A DNA stretch of 64,000 bases from Pirellulaceae bacterium (GTDB taxonomy: Bacteria; Planctomycetota; Planctomycetia; Pirellulales; Pirellulaceae): positions 160,005 to 224,004 of the forward strand of contig JADHUC010000001.1 in the NCBI GenBank assembly GCA_016784735.1. Direction: 5' to 3'. The translations under genes and the position numbers were made by a program. Below the pieces are notes generated by a model. That model made no database searches, was not told the DNA's origin, and saw only the letters and a program-made list of their open reading frames with translations. Numbering within the stretch: the stretch's first letter is position 1; each line of letters opens with the position of its first letter. Of this stretch, positions 27,582 to 36,904 are shown piece by piece.

Positions 27582-30500
27582 TCATCGCAGGCAAAGGACC
27601 TTGCCGTCCTGCAAAGTCATGAAGAAGCCCTGTTTGCTAATAGCGATTCCGTCCCAGACCGGCGGTGACGGAAGTTTGCAGAGCTCCGACGGAGTTCCGT
27701 CTTTTAGATCCAACCGCACAAGAACAGAACCTTCTTCGCCGCGAATTGATCTCAGGACAAACTCGGCGGAAGGATCCTCGCCGAGCGGCATGGGGACGCC
27801 CGCGACGAACACGGCAGCGCCGGTCATCGCCATGGCTGCAACTCGAACATCGATCCCTTGCACCCATAAGTCTGGCGCCGATCGAGCGCGGGGTTGATCA
27901 CCTTTGCTCTTTCCCGCGCTGCGCTTTCTGGCGAAGATCGTGTATCGGTCTCGGCCGAGCTGGAAGAAATGGTTGTGAAGCAGCATACGAGAGTTTGCCT
28001 CGTCCCACCTCAAGCCGACCAGCAAGTCATCCGTGAACGCAATTTTTCTCGCGGAATGCTGCTGGTCGATGATGTAACTGGTGCGATCATAAAAGGTGTC
28101 GTCCAGAAAACCTCCCGTGCTGACCAAGGGGCTTTCACCAAAATCCTTTTCCCACGGTGGCTGTTTGGTGAATTGGGTGTACGGCCATACCGTGGGGTGA
28201 ACGCTCAAGTGCTTGGCATCTAGACGTAGGTTTTTCAGGTAGAGGTTGTCCCCGTCATGAACCAGCAGCTCGTTGGCCGCTCCGCGCAGTAATTGGTTGC
28301 TCGGTCTACCCGACTCGAATCCGGATCGGTCGCTCTCGGCATCCGCAGTATCAAACGTGGCGGAATGGCGAGGCTTTCCACTTTCGGCATCCAGGGCATA
28401 GATCCGAAGACCGCCGCCGACGTAGCTGGAACGCCCCGCTGCGAAATAGACGGCTCCATCGTTCACGACGACGCTGCCGTGAATTGGCCAGGGGGATTCG
28501 ACATTGCCGTGAACGACAATCGACTCGTGCGCGGGATTTGAGTCAAATCTCCACACCAGCGCCCCATCGTCCGCGCGCAGGCAGTAGACATATCCGCCGG
28601 CCGTTCCAAAGTAGGCCTTGCCTTGCCACAGCGTCGGCGGCGTGTCGACGCGGTTATCGACACGGAAGGTCCAGAGCGGTTGGCCCGTCTCCGCGTCAAG
28701 GGCCTTCACCGTGTGGGTGCGAAGTCCCGCCAGAAACACCTTGCCCCATCCGAGGGTCGGCGCGGTGACCGGCTCGTTAAGATCGGACTCCCAGATACGC
28801 GAGGGCTCCTCGGCCAGGACTACGGGCGTGGCGGCAGATCGGAGCCCGTCGTGGCGGTAGATCGGCCAATCGTCGGCTGCCAGTTCCGGGGCGGTCACCT
28901 TCTCGCCGTAAGCCGAACCCTTCCACAGGCGACACTCATCGGAAATAAGGCGCTCACGGTCTGGCTCACGAGTACCGCCGTAGGCGATGAGCCCAGGCAT
29001 GTGAGCATTGGGGAAACAGGCACATTGCTGCGGCGGAACGTAAGTCAGGCCGTTGGCCGGCATAACACCATAGCCGCAAATCCCGCGCACCCAGCGATTG
29101 ATGTTGGGCTTTCCGGTCTCCAGGTCCATGAACTCCAGACCGTTTCGGGAAAAGATGATGTGGTTCTCGGTTGCCTTGTTTCGGTAACACCGATGGTGAT
29201 GGGTCGTCTTCATCACAGCATCCATGTTGTAGTTCTCGACGACTTGCCCAGTACGCGGATCCATTCCCCACAACTCGTAAGACTCTTGCCGGTTTCCGGG
29301 GACGCTGGGGCTGCCCATCGCCCACACCAGGCCGCGCGCCTTGTAGACGCTGAATGTCGATCGGAAACCGCCGGAGCCGCAGTCTTTCTTCCACAACAAG
29401 GAGCCGTCCTCAGCCGCGAAGGCCATGAGCTCGATGGGCGTGGGGTGACCGGTTAGCGCAGCAAGCTGCCAGGTGTATACAACGCCGTCACTGTATAGCA
29501 TGTCGCCGAAAGGTATGCGTACTTGCCAGGCTCTTGGTGCAACGCGTGGCTCGGACATGGTCGTTTCGGCTGCGGACTGCCAACTTTGCTCGCCCGTCTG
29601 GGCATCGATCGCCACAACTTCCTCTTTGTCGCCAACGAAAACTTTGCCTCCCCCAGCGATCAGGCTCAATCGGGTCAGCGTTCCCTTTAGCGCACGATAC
29701 TTGTCGTCAACCACGCCGTGGAATCCGCGTCGCTCCCAGAGAACTCGTCCGGAATCCAGATCAATGGCCAGCACGCTTTTCTCCGGCGTTTCAACATAGC
29801 GCTTCGCCCGCTGCGCTGCCCTGTCGACGGTGACAAAGAGAACGTCGTTCTCTACAACGATCTCATCGGCAAAGGCTGTACTATCGAACGTGCGTAGTAT
29901 CTCCCCGGTTGCCGCGTCAAGTTCTGTCACGGGGGCGTGGAACCCCAAGGTGGCATAGACCCTGTTTCCTCTTGCTACCAACCGTTTGTGGATCACGTAC
30001 GGGTTGCTGATCCAGGGGCCGATCCCGCCGTATGCCTGACCGGCCCAGGGCGTTCTGACGTCGCTGGGCAGTTTCCCAGGTGACCAGGCTCTGTTTCCCC
30101 AGTCCTTGAGCGGAAGCTTCCAAAGCATGACGCCGTTGAAGGCATCCCGTGCGCAGAGATGCCAGGAATCGAATTCGTAGTTAGGGTCGCCGATGGCTAC
30201 CGGGCTTGTATCCGCAACATAGAACAAGCGGCCGTGGGCCGATACCATGCCCATCAGCGACGGGGGAGCATCGTGTGATCTGGCCCGATTCGGTGTTGCA
30301 ATCCACTGGATCGATCGTGGCGGGCTCACAAGCTGATCGTTGGCCACGGGATTTCCATCGGCCGCGTGCAGCCAGTGTGTCCATTCATCGATCTCATTGG
30401 GCCACGGTTTTTCCGTCCTGCGCCAACCGTCTGAATGCTTGATGCAGGCCACGCCATGGGGCGCGAGCACGCGCATAACTTCTGACATCGGCGGCATGGT

Positions 30501-30860
30501 CGCGCTGTCGGCGACGAACAGGTTGACCAGATTGTCGGAGTAGGGCAGGAACTCTTCCTGCCACAGCCGCACCGTGACGTTGCCCGTCGATTTTCGAGAC
30601 TCAATTGCACGGCGGCACCGCTCCACCTGCTGGGCGTCGCGCGACAGCCCCTGCACAACCCAAGAGTCGACAGCGCCCAGTGCGAATATCAGTCCGCCAT
30701 CTCCACAGTCATGGTGAACGGCCAGGCCGCCACGCAAGCCCGATAGATCCGTGATCTGCTGGGCAGTCTCCGCCGTCTTATCGCCCTGCGCCCGCGACTG
30801 CCCAACGGGCACTGCCATGCACAGCAAAACGAGCGTGATCATAATCATGCAAGTTTTCAT
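27582..30860 (-). CDS. secreted fusion of a methyltransferase-like domain and a PQQ beta-propeller
   Basis: Choosing ATG 30860 (MKTCMIMITLVLLCMAVPVG) gives a signal peptide and 1092 residues. Residues about 30-150 resemble a class I (Rossmann) SAM-methyltransferase: a degenerate glycine loop, then DNLVNLFVADSATMPPMSEV and MRVLAPHGVACIK, which matches the late strands of that fold. After WPNEIDEWTHWLHAADGNPV come PQQ-type blades from about 190 to the end, including LFVTVDRAAQ, VYTWQLAALTG, VFLAGLRTHTVKALDAETG and VYCLRADDGALVW. The glycine-rich SAM loop is weak, so catalysis is doubtful. The architecture may serve binding or assembly at the cell surface. Confidence 0.75.
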   Translation of the reverse strand: MKTCMIMITLVLLCMAVPVGQSRAQGDKTAETAQQITDLSGLRGGLAVHHDCGDGGLIFALGAVDSWVVQGLSRDAQQVERCRRAIESRKSTGNVTVRLWQEEFLPYSDNLVNLFVADSATMPPMSEVMRVLAPHGVACIKHSDGWRRTEKPWPNEIDEWTHWLHAADGNPVANDQLVSPPRSIQWIATPNRARSHDAPPSLMGMVSAHGRLFYVADTSPVAIGDPNYEFDSWHLCARDAFNGVMLWKLPLKDWGNRAWSPGKLPSDVRTPWAGQAYGGIGPWISNPYVIHKRLVARGNRVYATLGFHAPVTELDAATGEILRTFDSTAFADEIVVENDVLFVTVDRAAQRAKRYVETPEKSVLAIDLDSGRVLWERRGFHGVVDDKYRALKGTLTRLSLIAGGGKVFVGDKEEVVAIDAQTGEQSWQSAAETTMSEPRVAPRAWQVRIPFGDMLYSDGVVYTWQLAALTGHPTPIELMAFAAEDGSLLWKKDCGSGGFRSTFSVYKARGLVWAMGSPSVPGNRQESYELWGMDPRTGQVVENYNMDAVMKTTHHHRCYRNKATENHIIFSRNGLEFMDLETGKPNINRWVRGICGYGVMPANGLTYVPPQQCACFPNAHMPGLIAYGGTREPDRERLISDECRLWKGSAYGEKVTAPELAADDWPIYRHDGLRSAATPVVLAEEPSRIWESDLNEPVTAPTLGWGKVFLAGLRTHTVKALDAETGQPLWTFRVDNRVDTPPTLWQGKAYFGTAGGYVYCLRADDGALVWRFDSNPAHESIVVHGNVESPWPIHGSVVVNDGAVYFAAGRSSYVGGGLRIYALDAESGKPRHSATFDTADAESDRSGFESGRPSNQLLRGAANELLVHDGDNLYLKNLRLDAKHLSVHPTVWPYTQFTKQPPWEKDFGESPLVSTGGFLDDTFYDRTSYIIDQQHSARKIAFTDDLLVGLRWDEANSRMLLHNHFFQLGRDRYTIFARKRSAGKSKGDQPRARSAPDLWVQGIDVRVAAMAMTGAAVFVAGVPMPLGEDPSAEFVLRSIRGEEGSVLVRLDLKDGTPSELCKLPSPPVWDGIAISKQGFFMTLQDGKVLCLR

Positions 30861-31370
30861 TCTCTTGAACCTTCTTGTGATTTGTTTCACCGGAGATCTG
30901 GGACCGAATGGGCTTCGGTTACGGCAATCAGCACGAGCACGGGGGCGAACGCATACAGTATCGCCGACGGAACGAAAAGCAGGTCTATCATTAATGACCT
31001 CCTCGCCAAGTATCTTTCGGAACCGATCACTGCCCACAGGGAGCGATGTCTGACCGCCGAAAACAATGGGCAGCCACCCACGATCGTGGCGTTTGAAAGG
31101 ATAGGAATCTTGATTTGGACAACGGAGTTGAGCATACCAGGGGGAATCGGTGATTCAAGGCGGCAAACGCCATGATCCAATCTGCTCATGTCGCCACCGC
31201 ACGGCAGTCTTGGCGCAATCAACAACTTCAAAGGTCACACCGACCGGCGTAGGTTTCCTGCGTGCGGTGTGTCGGACCGGCGTCCTTTCTTCTTCGTCAG
31301 CCGCTGGGTAGATGCCACCGACAAGCTCCCCTTTGAGAGGCACACTGCACTGCCGTTCCGCTTTACTGCA
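30861..31370. other. non-coding gap
   Basis: No convincing coding frame. It serves as the upstream region of the methyltransferase-propeller gene. The word GTGTCGGAC, which begins copies of the dispersed repeat elsewhere, occurs near 31269. Confidence 0.4.
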
Positions 31371-33092
31371 TCAGGCCTCGGCCGGGGTGAGGGCATCGCG
31401 GATTGGCGCCATGATCGAGAACACCTTCGTATCGGCGCGCTGGTTTTGGTCCTCGACGAACCGGTCGACGCGGATCAACCGGTAGCCCTGCTGGATCGGC
31501 CGGCCCTGGGGGGGCACATCGTTGCCGTTGCTGTCCACGACCCGATTGTGGCCTTCTTTGACGATAGCCGGATCGAGCGCGTGGGGTGTCGCGAACTCCG
31601 TGCGCTCCCGACCGCGACCGCGACGGGATGATCCGCCGGGGCCGTACTTGCCGGGGCGGGCCCGGAAGGCCTCCATCTCTGCACGCGTCACCCGGCCGTT
31701 TTTGTTCTTGTCGGCGGCGGTAAAGACATGCGACGGCCCGCGGAACTCGGCCTTGCTCAGCTCGCCGTCCTGGTCGCGGTCCATGACCTGGAACATATGC
31801 TCGACGCTCGGCGGCCCGCCAGCGGGTCGGCCGCCTCGATCGGGCTTGCCGCTCGTGCTACCGTCGCGGTCCTGACCCAGCTTCGCCAGCCGAGCGGCCA
31901 GCGTCGCTTCCTGCGCCTTGTAGTTCGGCCTGGCCCAACCGCCCCAGACGCGCAGGTACTCCGGGACGGTGATCACCCCGTCGCCGCTGGTATCCAGCGC
32001 GTCAAACACCGCCCGCGACATTGGTTTGTCTTCGATTGGCGCGCCCTCGACGAACTCGGACCGGGTCACCCGGCCGTCCTTGTCCGCGTCGGTTTGCTGT
32101 ACAATGCCCTTGGCCTCGTCGGTGATAATGCGATTCAGCACATACTCCGTACGTGTCACCAATCCATCGGCATTGTTGTCCGCCGCACGGAAGATGCCGG
32201 CCCGCGCCTGCGGCGTCATGTAACCGCCTCGCTCCACGTACTCCACTCGGGTGTGTTGGCCATCATGGTTCGGATCGGTCCGGTCGAAGTGGTTCGCGTA
32301 TGACCGCAATTGCTCGTCGCTGGCCCCCACCTCCCGCTTGGCGCCGAGCATCGTCAGGATCATCGCAACGTCCTGCCCGCCAATGACCAACTTGTCAGCC
32401 GGACACTTGCGACCCTCGGCCTGGGGTTTCGACGTGCCCCTCGGCCCGCCGATCCCGCTGGGGCTCTTGCTCGGCGGGCGGTGAGGCAGGTCGCCCGAGG
32501 CCAGCCGTTCGCGCATCGACTTGGGATCGTTCATCCTGCTCGCGTGCAGGTCGGCCAGTTCGTCAGCCTCCAACTTGCCGTTCGCGTTCTTATCCATCTG
32601 GTCAAAACGGGCGTCCGAGCCGCGGAACTCCGACTTGTCCACCGCACCGTCGCCGTTCTTGTCGTTCTGCATCATGAAGACCATGGCGAACCGGCTGCGA
32701 TTGCCTCGTCCCTCGACACCCGCCCTTGACGGATCAACATTGGGGCACTTGGCGTGTCGCTCCTTGTACGCCTTGGCCAACTCTGCCCACGACAGCGCCC
32801 CGTCGCCGTCGGCGTCGATCCGCCCGACGGCCGCTCGGGCCTCGCCCTGGTCGCTCATGCCCGGGCTCCGCATGAACTCTTCGACCGTCACCGTCTTATT
32901 TCCGTCCACGTCCAGCCGCGCAAAGACCTTCTCGGCCGTCATCCCCATCGCGCAGGCCGGACAGTCCGCCGGAGCGGGCTTGACATGTGACGCCGCCCCC
33001 GAAGGCTTGCCCTTGAGCGGGGCTTCCGACGCGGCCACCGAGGCGGTCAGCAAGCAAACGGTTGTCAAAGCAACGGTTCGAGTGCATGTCAT
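31371..33092 (-). CDS. secreted EF-hand protein with about ten calcium-binding loops
   Basis: The 573-residue protein has a signal peptide (MTCTRTVALTTVCLLTASVA). Canonical EF-hand loops occur along its whole length: DVDGNKTVTVEEF, DADGDGALSWAEL, DKNGDGAVDKSEF, DKNANGKLEADEL, DPNHDGQHTRVEY, DNNADGLVTRTEY, DADKDGRVTRSEF, DTSGDGVITVPEY, DRDQDGELSKAEF and DKNKNGRVTRAEM. Each has the D-x-[DN]-x-[DN]-G pattern with an acidic residue at position 12 or a near variant. A CPACAM motif lies near 44-49. Such proteins bind Ca2+ outside the cytoplasm and are abundant in planctomycetes. The role is unknown. Confidence 0.88.
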   Translation of the reverse strand: MTCTRTVALTTVCLLTASVAASEAPLKGKPSGAASHVKPAPADCPACAMGMTAEKVFARLDVDGNKTVTVEEFMRSPGMSDQGEARAAVGRIDADGDGALSWAELAKAYKERHAKCPNVDPSRAGVEGRGNRSRFAMVFMMQNDKNGDGAVDKSEFRGSDARFDQMDKNANGKLEADELADLHASRMNDPKSMRERLASGDLPHRPPSKSPSGIGGPRGTSKPQAEGRKCPADKLVIGGQDVAMILTMLGAKREVGASDEQLRSYANHFDRTDPNHDGQHTRVEYVERGGYMTPQARAGIFRAADNNADGLVTRTEYVLNRIITDEAKGIVQQTDADKDGRVTRSEFVEGAPIEDKPMSRAVFDALDTSGDGVITVPEYLRVWGGWARPNYKAQEATLAARLAKLGQDRDGSTSGKPDRGGRPAGGPPSVEHMFQVMDRDQDGELSKAEFRGPSHVFTAADKNKNGRVTRAEMEAFRARPGKYGPGGSSRRGRGRERTEFATPHALDPAIVKEGHNRVVDSNGNDVPPQGRPIQQGYRLIRVDRFVEDQNQRADTKVFSIMAPIRDALTPAEA

Positions 33093-33184
33093 GGGTCTGC
33101 TCTCAACAATATGAATGTGTCGTGGCTACAACGTTGATTGTACCGAACTCACCGAACTCAGATACCCACAGATTCGGAACAGGC

Positions 33185-35677
33185 CTATTCCGCAGTCTCG
33201 ATTTCTATGGCCAATGAGGCCAGGGGCGCTAGATCGATGTGTCGGTTCCAAGTTGCTTTGACGGATCTGGCCCTAGGCTTTGCGTTCCCGACTTCATTGC
33301 CTGTCCACTTGCGGGCAAGGAGCTTCGTGCCTAGACCGTAGGCGGCTGCATCGAATGGCAGGTCGACGGAGTGCGGCTTGTCATCGACGTTCACGAGGAT
33401 CAAGACCACTGCGTTTCCGTCATCCCGTTGCCAAGCACCGGACAGAATGGTCGGCGTGGTTACCATCAGGTCGCGAGTGAAGACCCAGTTTGCAGTGACC
33501 GTGGTCCCATCCGTCTTGATCGCCGGTGGTCGTGCCATCCGTCCGTGGGAGAGGTATCGGCGTAACACATAACGAAGTCGGGCTTGGCGTTTCAGGAAAG
33601 GACCGGCTACCGGGTCATCGATCACCTCGGTGCGAATCCAACCGACTTGCTCGCCCCAAACCAGCGCCTGGGCGGTCTTCATCCGCATCGCCAGCCCCTT
33701 CCATGAATCCCACTTGTAGAGCCTGCCGAAAAATTGAACCTGCCCGCCGTAGACTGCGTGGAAAAGCGGGATTGCGTTGCTGCCATCCCGATAACCGACC
33801 CAGGTCAAATAGCCGTCAAGCCGATTGGCGTACGGTTCAGCAGAACTCTCCGAGGTAAGAATGGTGTCGAGATGTTCCGTCGCCAGTCGCGCGCGAATAC
33901 GATCCAGCATCGGCCAGTAGCCCTTTGTGGTCCACCAGCAACCGCCGCCGAGCGCGTGCCCGTGCGTTTTGTCGAAGCACGGCACGGGCGCTTGCGCGGA
34001 GACTTGATCGAGGTACACGCCATCGGCGTTGAACTCCGGTCCTGCGAGTCGCAGAACAAGATCCTCCACCGTCTTCTGCCACAGCGGCGTCGCAGGGCAC
34101 ATGACGCCGAACTTGTTTCCGCTGTAGGTCTTTGTCGGCAATTCACCGTTACGTGACTTGCACGCGGCGGGATAGGCCATCGTTTTGAAATCATCCAGGT
34201 CTTTGTCCCACACATGGGCGTTGATGTACGGCATGACACGGACGCCCGCCTGCTGTAATTGCCTTACCCCCTCGGCAAATCCGTCCTTGGCGGGAAAGAA
34301 GTGCGGACAGTCATCGTCGAAGGCGATCTGGTGCCAGTTATACCAATGCACGGCACAAGGGATGCCGTCCATGTACTCGGCGAAGCGTTTCACTTTCGGG
34401 ACGATCTGATCTTGGTCGACCGGCGGACGGTTTCGTGGCCATGGACCGCCGATCTGGACCCAGACCGCGATATCTTTGAACCATTCAGGCGTGCCCGGCC
34501 GCCCCGCCTGTTCGCCGCGCGGCCACCAGGCGGCCTCCTGCTCGACCCAAGCGCGGTAGATCTGTGCCAAGTCGAACCAGTCGCCCTCGAACCGGCGGAC
34601 AACCACTTCTCCGGGAATCTTCCATCCCGTGCCCGGCACGCCCATGTTCGGCACCGGCCATTGCCAACGAATGGTGAGGCGCCCGCTCTTGGAATTCATC
34701 TCAAGCCGCTTGGCGGAGGCGCACGGGTCATGGACAGCAACGTAAATGCCACCGGCCGGACCGTACAGACCGCAACATTGCATCGTCAGGCTGCCGCTTG
34801 GATAGCTGCCGCTGTACGCGAGGGGCTGTGACGCGCGGTGCAAACGACCGCTGACTGACGGAACGACAACCATGTCTTCCTTGCCGACCGGAAATGCCAC
34901 GTCGGGGAAAGTGACGTTCAACACGGAAGCTCTGCCGCGGTTCTCGACTTCCAACCGCCATTCGGTTTCCAAGGGCCGTTGCTTGCCGGTCATGTGAACC
35001 GTCAACTCGCCCAGCGGCCCAGAGCCGAGGCCAGACCACACGAAACGCGTCTCGCCGGTCGTCTCATCCACGGCCACTTTTGGCACCAACCCCTCGTCCG
35101 CGCTCGTGATCCGAGTCTGCTTGCCGTCGGGGAACTCGATTCGGATTGCCCAGCCGGGCGGCGCGATATCCGCCAAGCGTTGGCGCTGTGGATCGGAAGA
35201 CTTCACCGAACCGCCGGCGCCTTCCGATGACAACGTCGCACGCAGGAAAGCCGGGTAGGTCTTCCCGGTCGCACTACCTTGGCCCTCCATGTGGCTGCCA
35301 AATGTGATGCTGTCGCCAAAACAGACGACAGTCTCGCCGGCCAGGACCCGCTCTCGGAGAGCCCCCGCCACCTCGTCGGCTAGAAGCCGATACCCCTTCT
35401 CGGCACCGGCAGTCATCGCCGCCACGTTCCGCTTGTACTCCTTCACGCCCACCAACTTGGCGGAGTTCATGGCGTCATTCATGCCGAGGAGAATAACAAG
35501 GTGGTCGGGTTTGCCGGCCAGAACGCCGGGTAAACGAGCCAAGGCCTCGCGGGTGTTGGCTCCGGGCGTACCGCAGTTCTGGACCAAGAATTCTTCCGAA
35601 GCCACCGCGCCGTCAGCGCCTTCAAGCAAGGCGGAAAACACTATAACGCAGATCAGCTTTCGAGCAATCGTTTCCAT
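33185..35677 (-). CDS. secreted protein: rearranged SGNH-hydrolase pieces plus a DUF6259-like glycosidase domain
   Basis: ATG 35677 gives 830 residues and a signal peptide (about 1-26). Residues 30-150 contain SGNH blocks in the wrong order: first NCGTPGANT and LLGMND (block III, N67-D68), then the fold's last helix (YRLLADEVAGAL), and only then block I, VVCFGDSITFG with the nucleophile S123. The DxxH block is absent. Residues about 160-830 look complete and resemble DUF6259 proteins, with a beta-sandwich followed by a TIM-barrel (IPCAVHWYNWH, VRVMPYINAHVWD, DGVYLDQVSAQ, LTSESSAEPY), probably a glycoside hydrolase. The N-terminal arrangement suggests a deletion or duplication that joined two SGNH units. 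Confidence 0.7.
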   Translation of the reverse strand: METIARKLICVIVFSALLEGADGAVASEEFLVQNCGTPGANTREALARLPGVLAGKPDHLVILLGMNDAMNSAKLVGVKEYKRNVAAMTAGAEKGYRLLADEVAGALRERVLAGETVVCFGDSITFGSHMEGQGSATGKTYPAFLRATLSSEGAGGSVKSSDPQRQRLADIAPPGWAIRIEFPDGKQTRITSADEGLVPKVAVDETTGETRFVWSGLGSGPLGELTVHMTGKQRPLETEWRLEVENRGRASVLNVTFPDVAFPVGKEDMVVVPSVSGRLHRASQPLAYSGSYPSGSLTMQCCGLYGPAGGIYVAVHDPCASAKRLEMNSKSGRLTIRWQWPVPNMGVPGTGWKIPGEVVVRRFEGDWFDLAQIYRAWVEQEAAWWPRGEQAGRPGTPEWFKDIAVWVQIGGPWPRNRPPVDQDQIVPKVKRFAEYMDGIPCAVHWYNWHQIAFDDDCPHFFPAKDGFAEGVRQLQQAGVRVMPYINAHVWDKDLDDFKTMAYPAACKSRNGELPTKTYSGNKFGVMCPATPLWQKTVEDLVLRLAGPEFNADGVYLDQVSAQAPVPCFDKTHGHALGGGCWWTTKGYWPMLDRIRARLATEHLDTILTSESSAEPYANRLDGYLTWVGYRDGSNAIPLFHAVYGGQVQFFGRLYKWDSWKGLAMRMKTAQALVWGEQVGWIRTEVIDDPVAGPFLKRQARLRYVLRRYLSHGRMARPPAIKTDGTTVTANWVFTRDLMVTTPTILSGAWQRDDGNAVVLILVNVDDKPHSVDLPFDAAAYGLGTKLLARKWTGNEVGNAKPRARSVKATWNRHIDLAPLASLAIEIETAE

Positions 35678-35808
35678 CGTCGGTATTCCGTCCGCCGAAT
35701 ACAAATCCGTCGAGTCGCCGCGTCTACTGCTCAAGACTCACGAGTTCTTCGGCAAGTTTTCGTCCACAAAGTGTGTGGAAGGTAATGCCCTTATTTCATC
35801 TCAACACT

Positions 35809-36288
35809 TCACGCCTTATTCCACGCGTTCCTGACATGTCCAACGCTGAATCGAAGATCCTCCTTTCCACCAGCCAGAGGCTCCAATGATATCCAGCCGT
35901 CATACCCGCCGTTCTTCAGAACGTTGAAGACGCCTCTAATATCCACGTCGCCCTTACCGATAACGACACCATGCCTGCCGTTCTTAAGCTCACTCACGTG
36001 CACATGAACGACCCTATCCACGAACGGTTCGAAAATCTCGGTTCCATCTAGACCGAACTCCACCCCCATGCGTATCCAGTCTTCATAAGACATAGTCCTT
36101 TCCGTATGCATCTCTTTCCAAAAACAAAGCGGAATACAACTGAATCCCAAAATAGCCGCCTCGCTGACCGTTTCCGCACCAACCACGCGCCGAGCCACGA
36201 TCTGTGGACAGATCGCACCAGCAGTCGCCAGCGCAGCGATATCTTTCAGCAACCGTCGACGTGGGATTCTCTCATTCGACTTGTTCAT
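35809..36288 (-). CDS. sugar phosphate isomerase/epimerase-type TIM-barrel protein lacking its middle
   Basis: ATG 36288 (MNKSNERIPRRRLLKDIAAL) gives 159 residues with a Tat signal. Family members are normally near 280-310 residues. The N-terminal strand region (ILGFSCIPLCFWKEM, SYEDWIRMGVEFGLDGTEI) is joined directly to the C-terminal one (VVHVHVSELKNGRHGVVIGK, GGYDGWISLEPL). About 130 residues that would hold most metal ligands are missing. The frame is intact, but the barrel cannot close. Its ATG overlaps the stop of the upstream esterase relic (TGATG), so the operon order is preserved. Confidence 0.65.
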   Translation of the reverse strand: MNKSNERIPRRRLLKDIAALATAGAICPQIVARRVVGAETVSEAAILGFSCIPLCFWKEMHTERTMSYEDWIRMGVEFGLDGTEIFEPFVDRVVHVHVSELKNGRHGVVIGKGDVDIRGVFNVLKNGGYDGWISLEPLAGGKEDLRFSVGHVRNAWNKA

Positions 36289-36904
36289 CAGGCTCTCCTC
36301 GATGGCAAGTTTGACCCGATGGTTTCCCATCTGGACCTAGCCGCGACCATCACAGCTTGATTTCCATGGAACCTGGTCTTCATCAACCGGGATTCTCCAT
36401 TTGAGTCTTGCGGTTGTCCGCTCGGCTCGGTGCCCAGATTCCACATCAGCGTGCCACCGTACGAATAGCCCGTGGCTCCCAGGCGCGTGCGGTCCACCTT
36501 TTTCTGCTGTTCCAGGTAACTCAGCACTCGGCGCTGGATCGCATACCAAATGTAGTCGGAGGTTTGCTTCGGATCGGTGATGGATTGGCCATCGAGCGTT
36601 TTCGAGCGGACCGGGCCCGCGACCTTTCTGTCCATGTTCCCATGGCGCAGACTCTCACGCCGTAGCGGCAGTAAACCCGAATCTCCTCACCCAACACGTA
36701 AGCGCTGATGTAGGAATCGATATAGTAGATGCCGCCCTTCGTTTCCTGGCTGACGATCTCCTCTTTGAAGTCGCCTTTGTCGGGATCGTAGTCCGCCCAG
36801 AGCGCGGGCGGCGGTATCTGCGGGGCAGCATGCAGCGCGATCAGCGGAGCCAAGAGCAGGAAGGTGAGAAGGGAGCGTGTGCATGTCATGAGTGGTGTTT
36901 TCAT
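36288..36904 (-). pseudogene. acetylxylan-esterase-like alpha/beta hydrolase with internal deletions
   Basis: The gene starts at 36904 with ATGA overlap to the upstream hydrolase and a signal peptide (MKTPLMTCTRSLLTFLLLAP). It continues to about YVLGEEIRVYCRYG (near 36665). There a segment is missing and the frame changes; the next recognisable part is NMDRKVAGPVRSKTLDGQS, ending with the nucleophile elbow region GYSYGGTLMWNLG. The catalytic Asp/His part is replaced by unrelated residues up to the stop at 36288. So the middle and the end are deleted. A functional product is unlikely. Confidence 0.65.
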
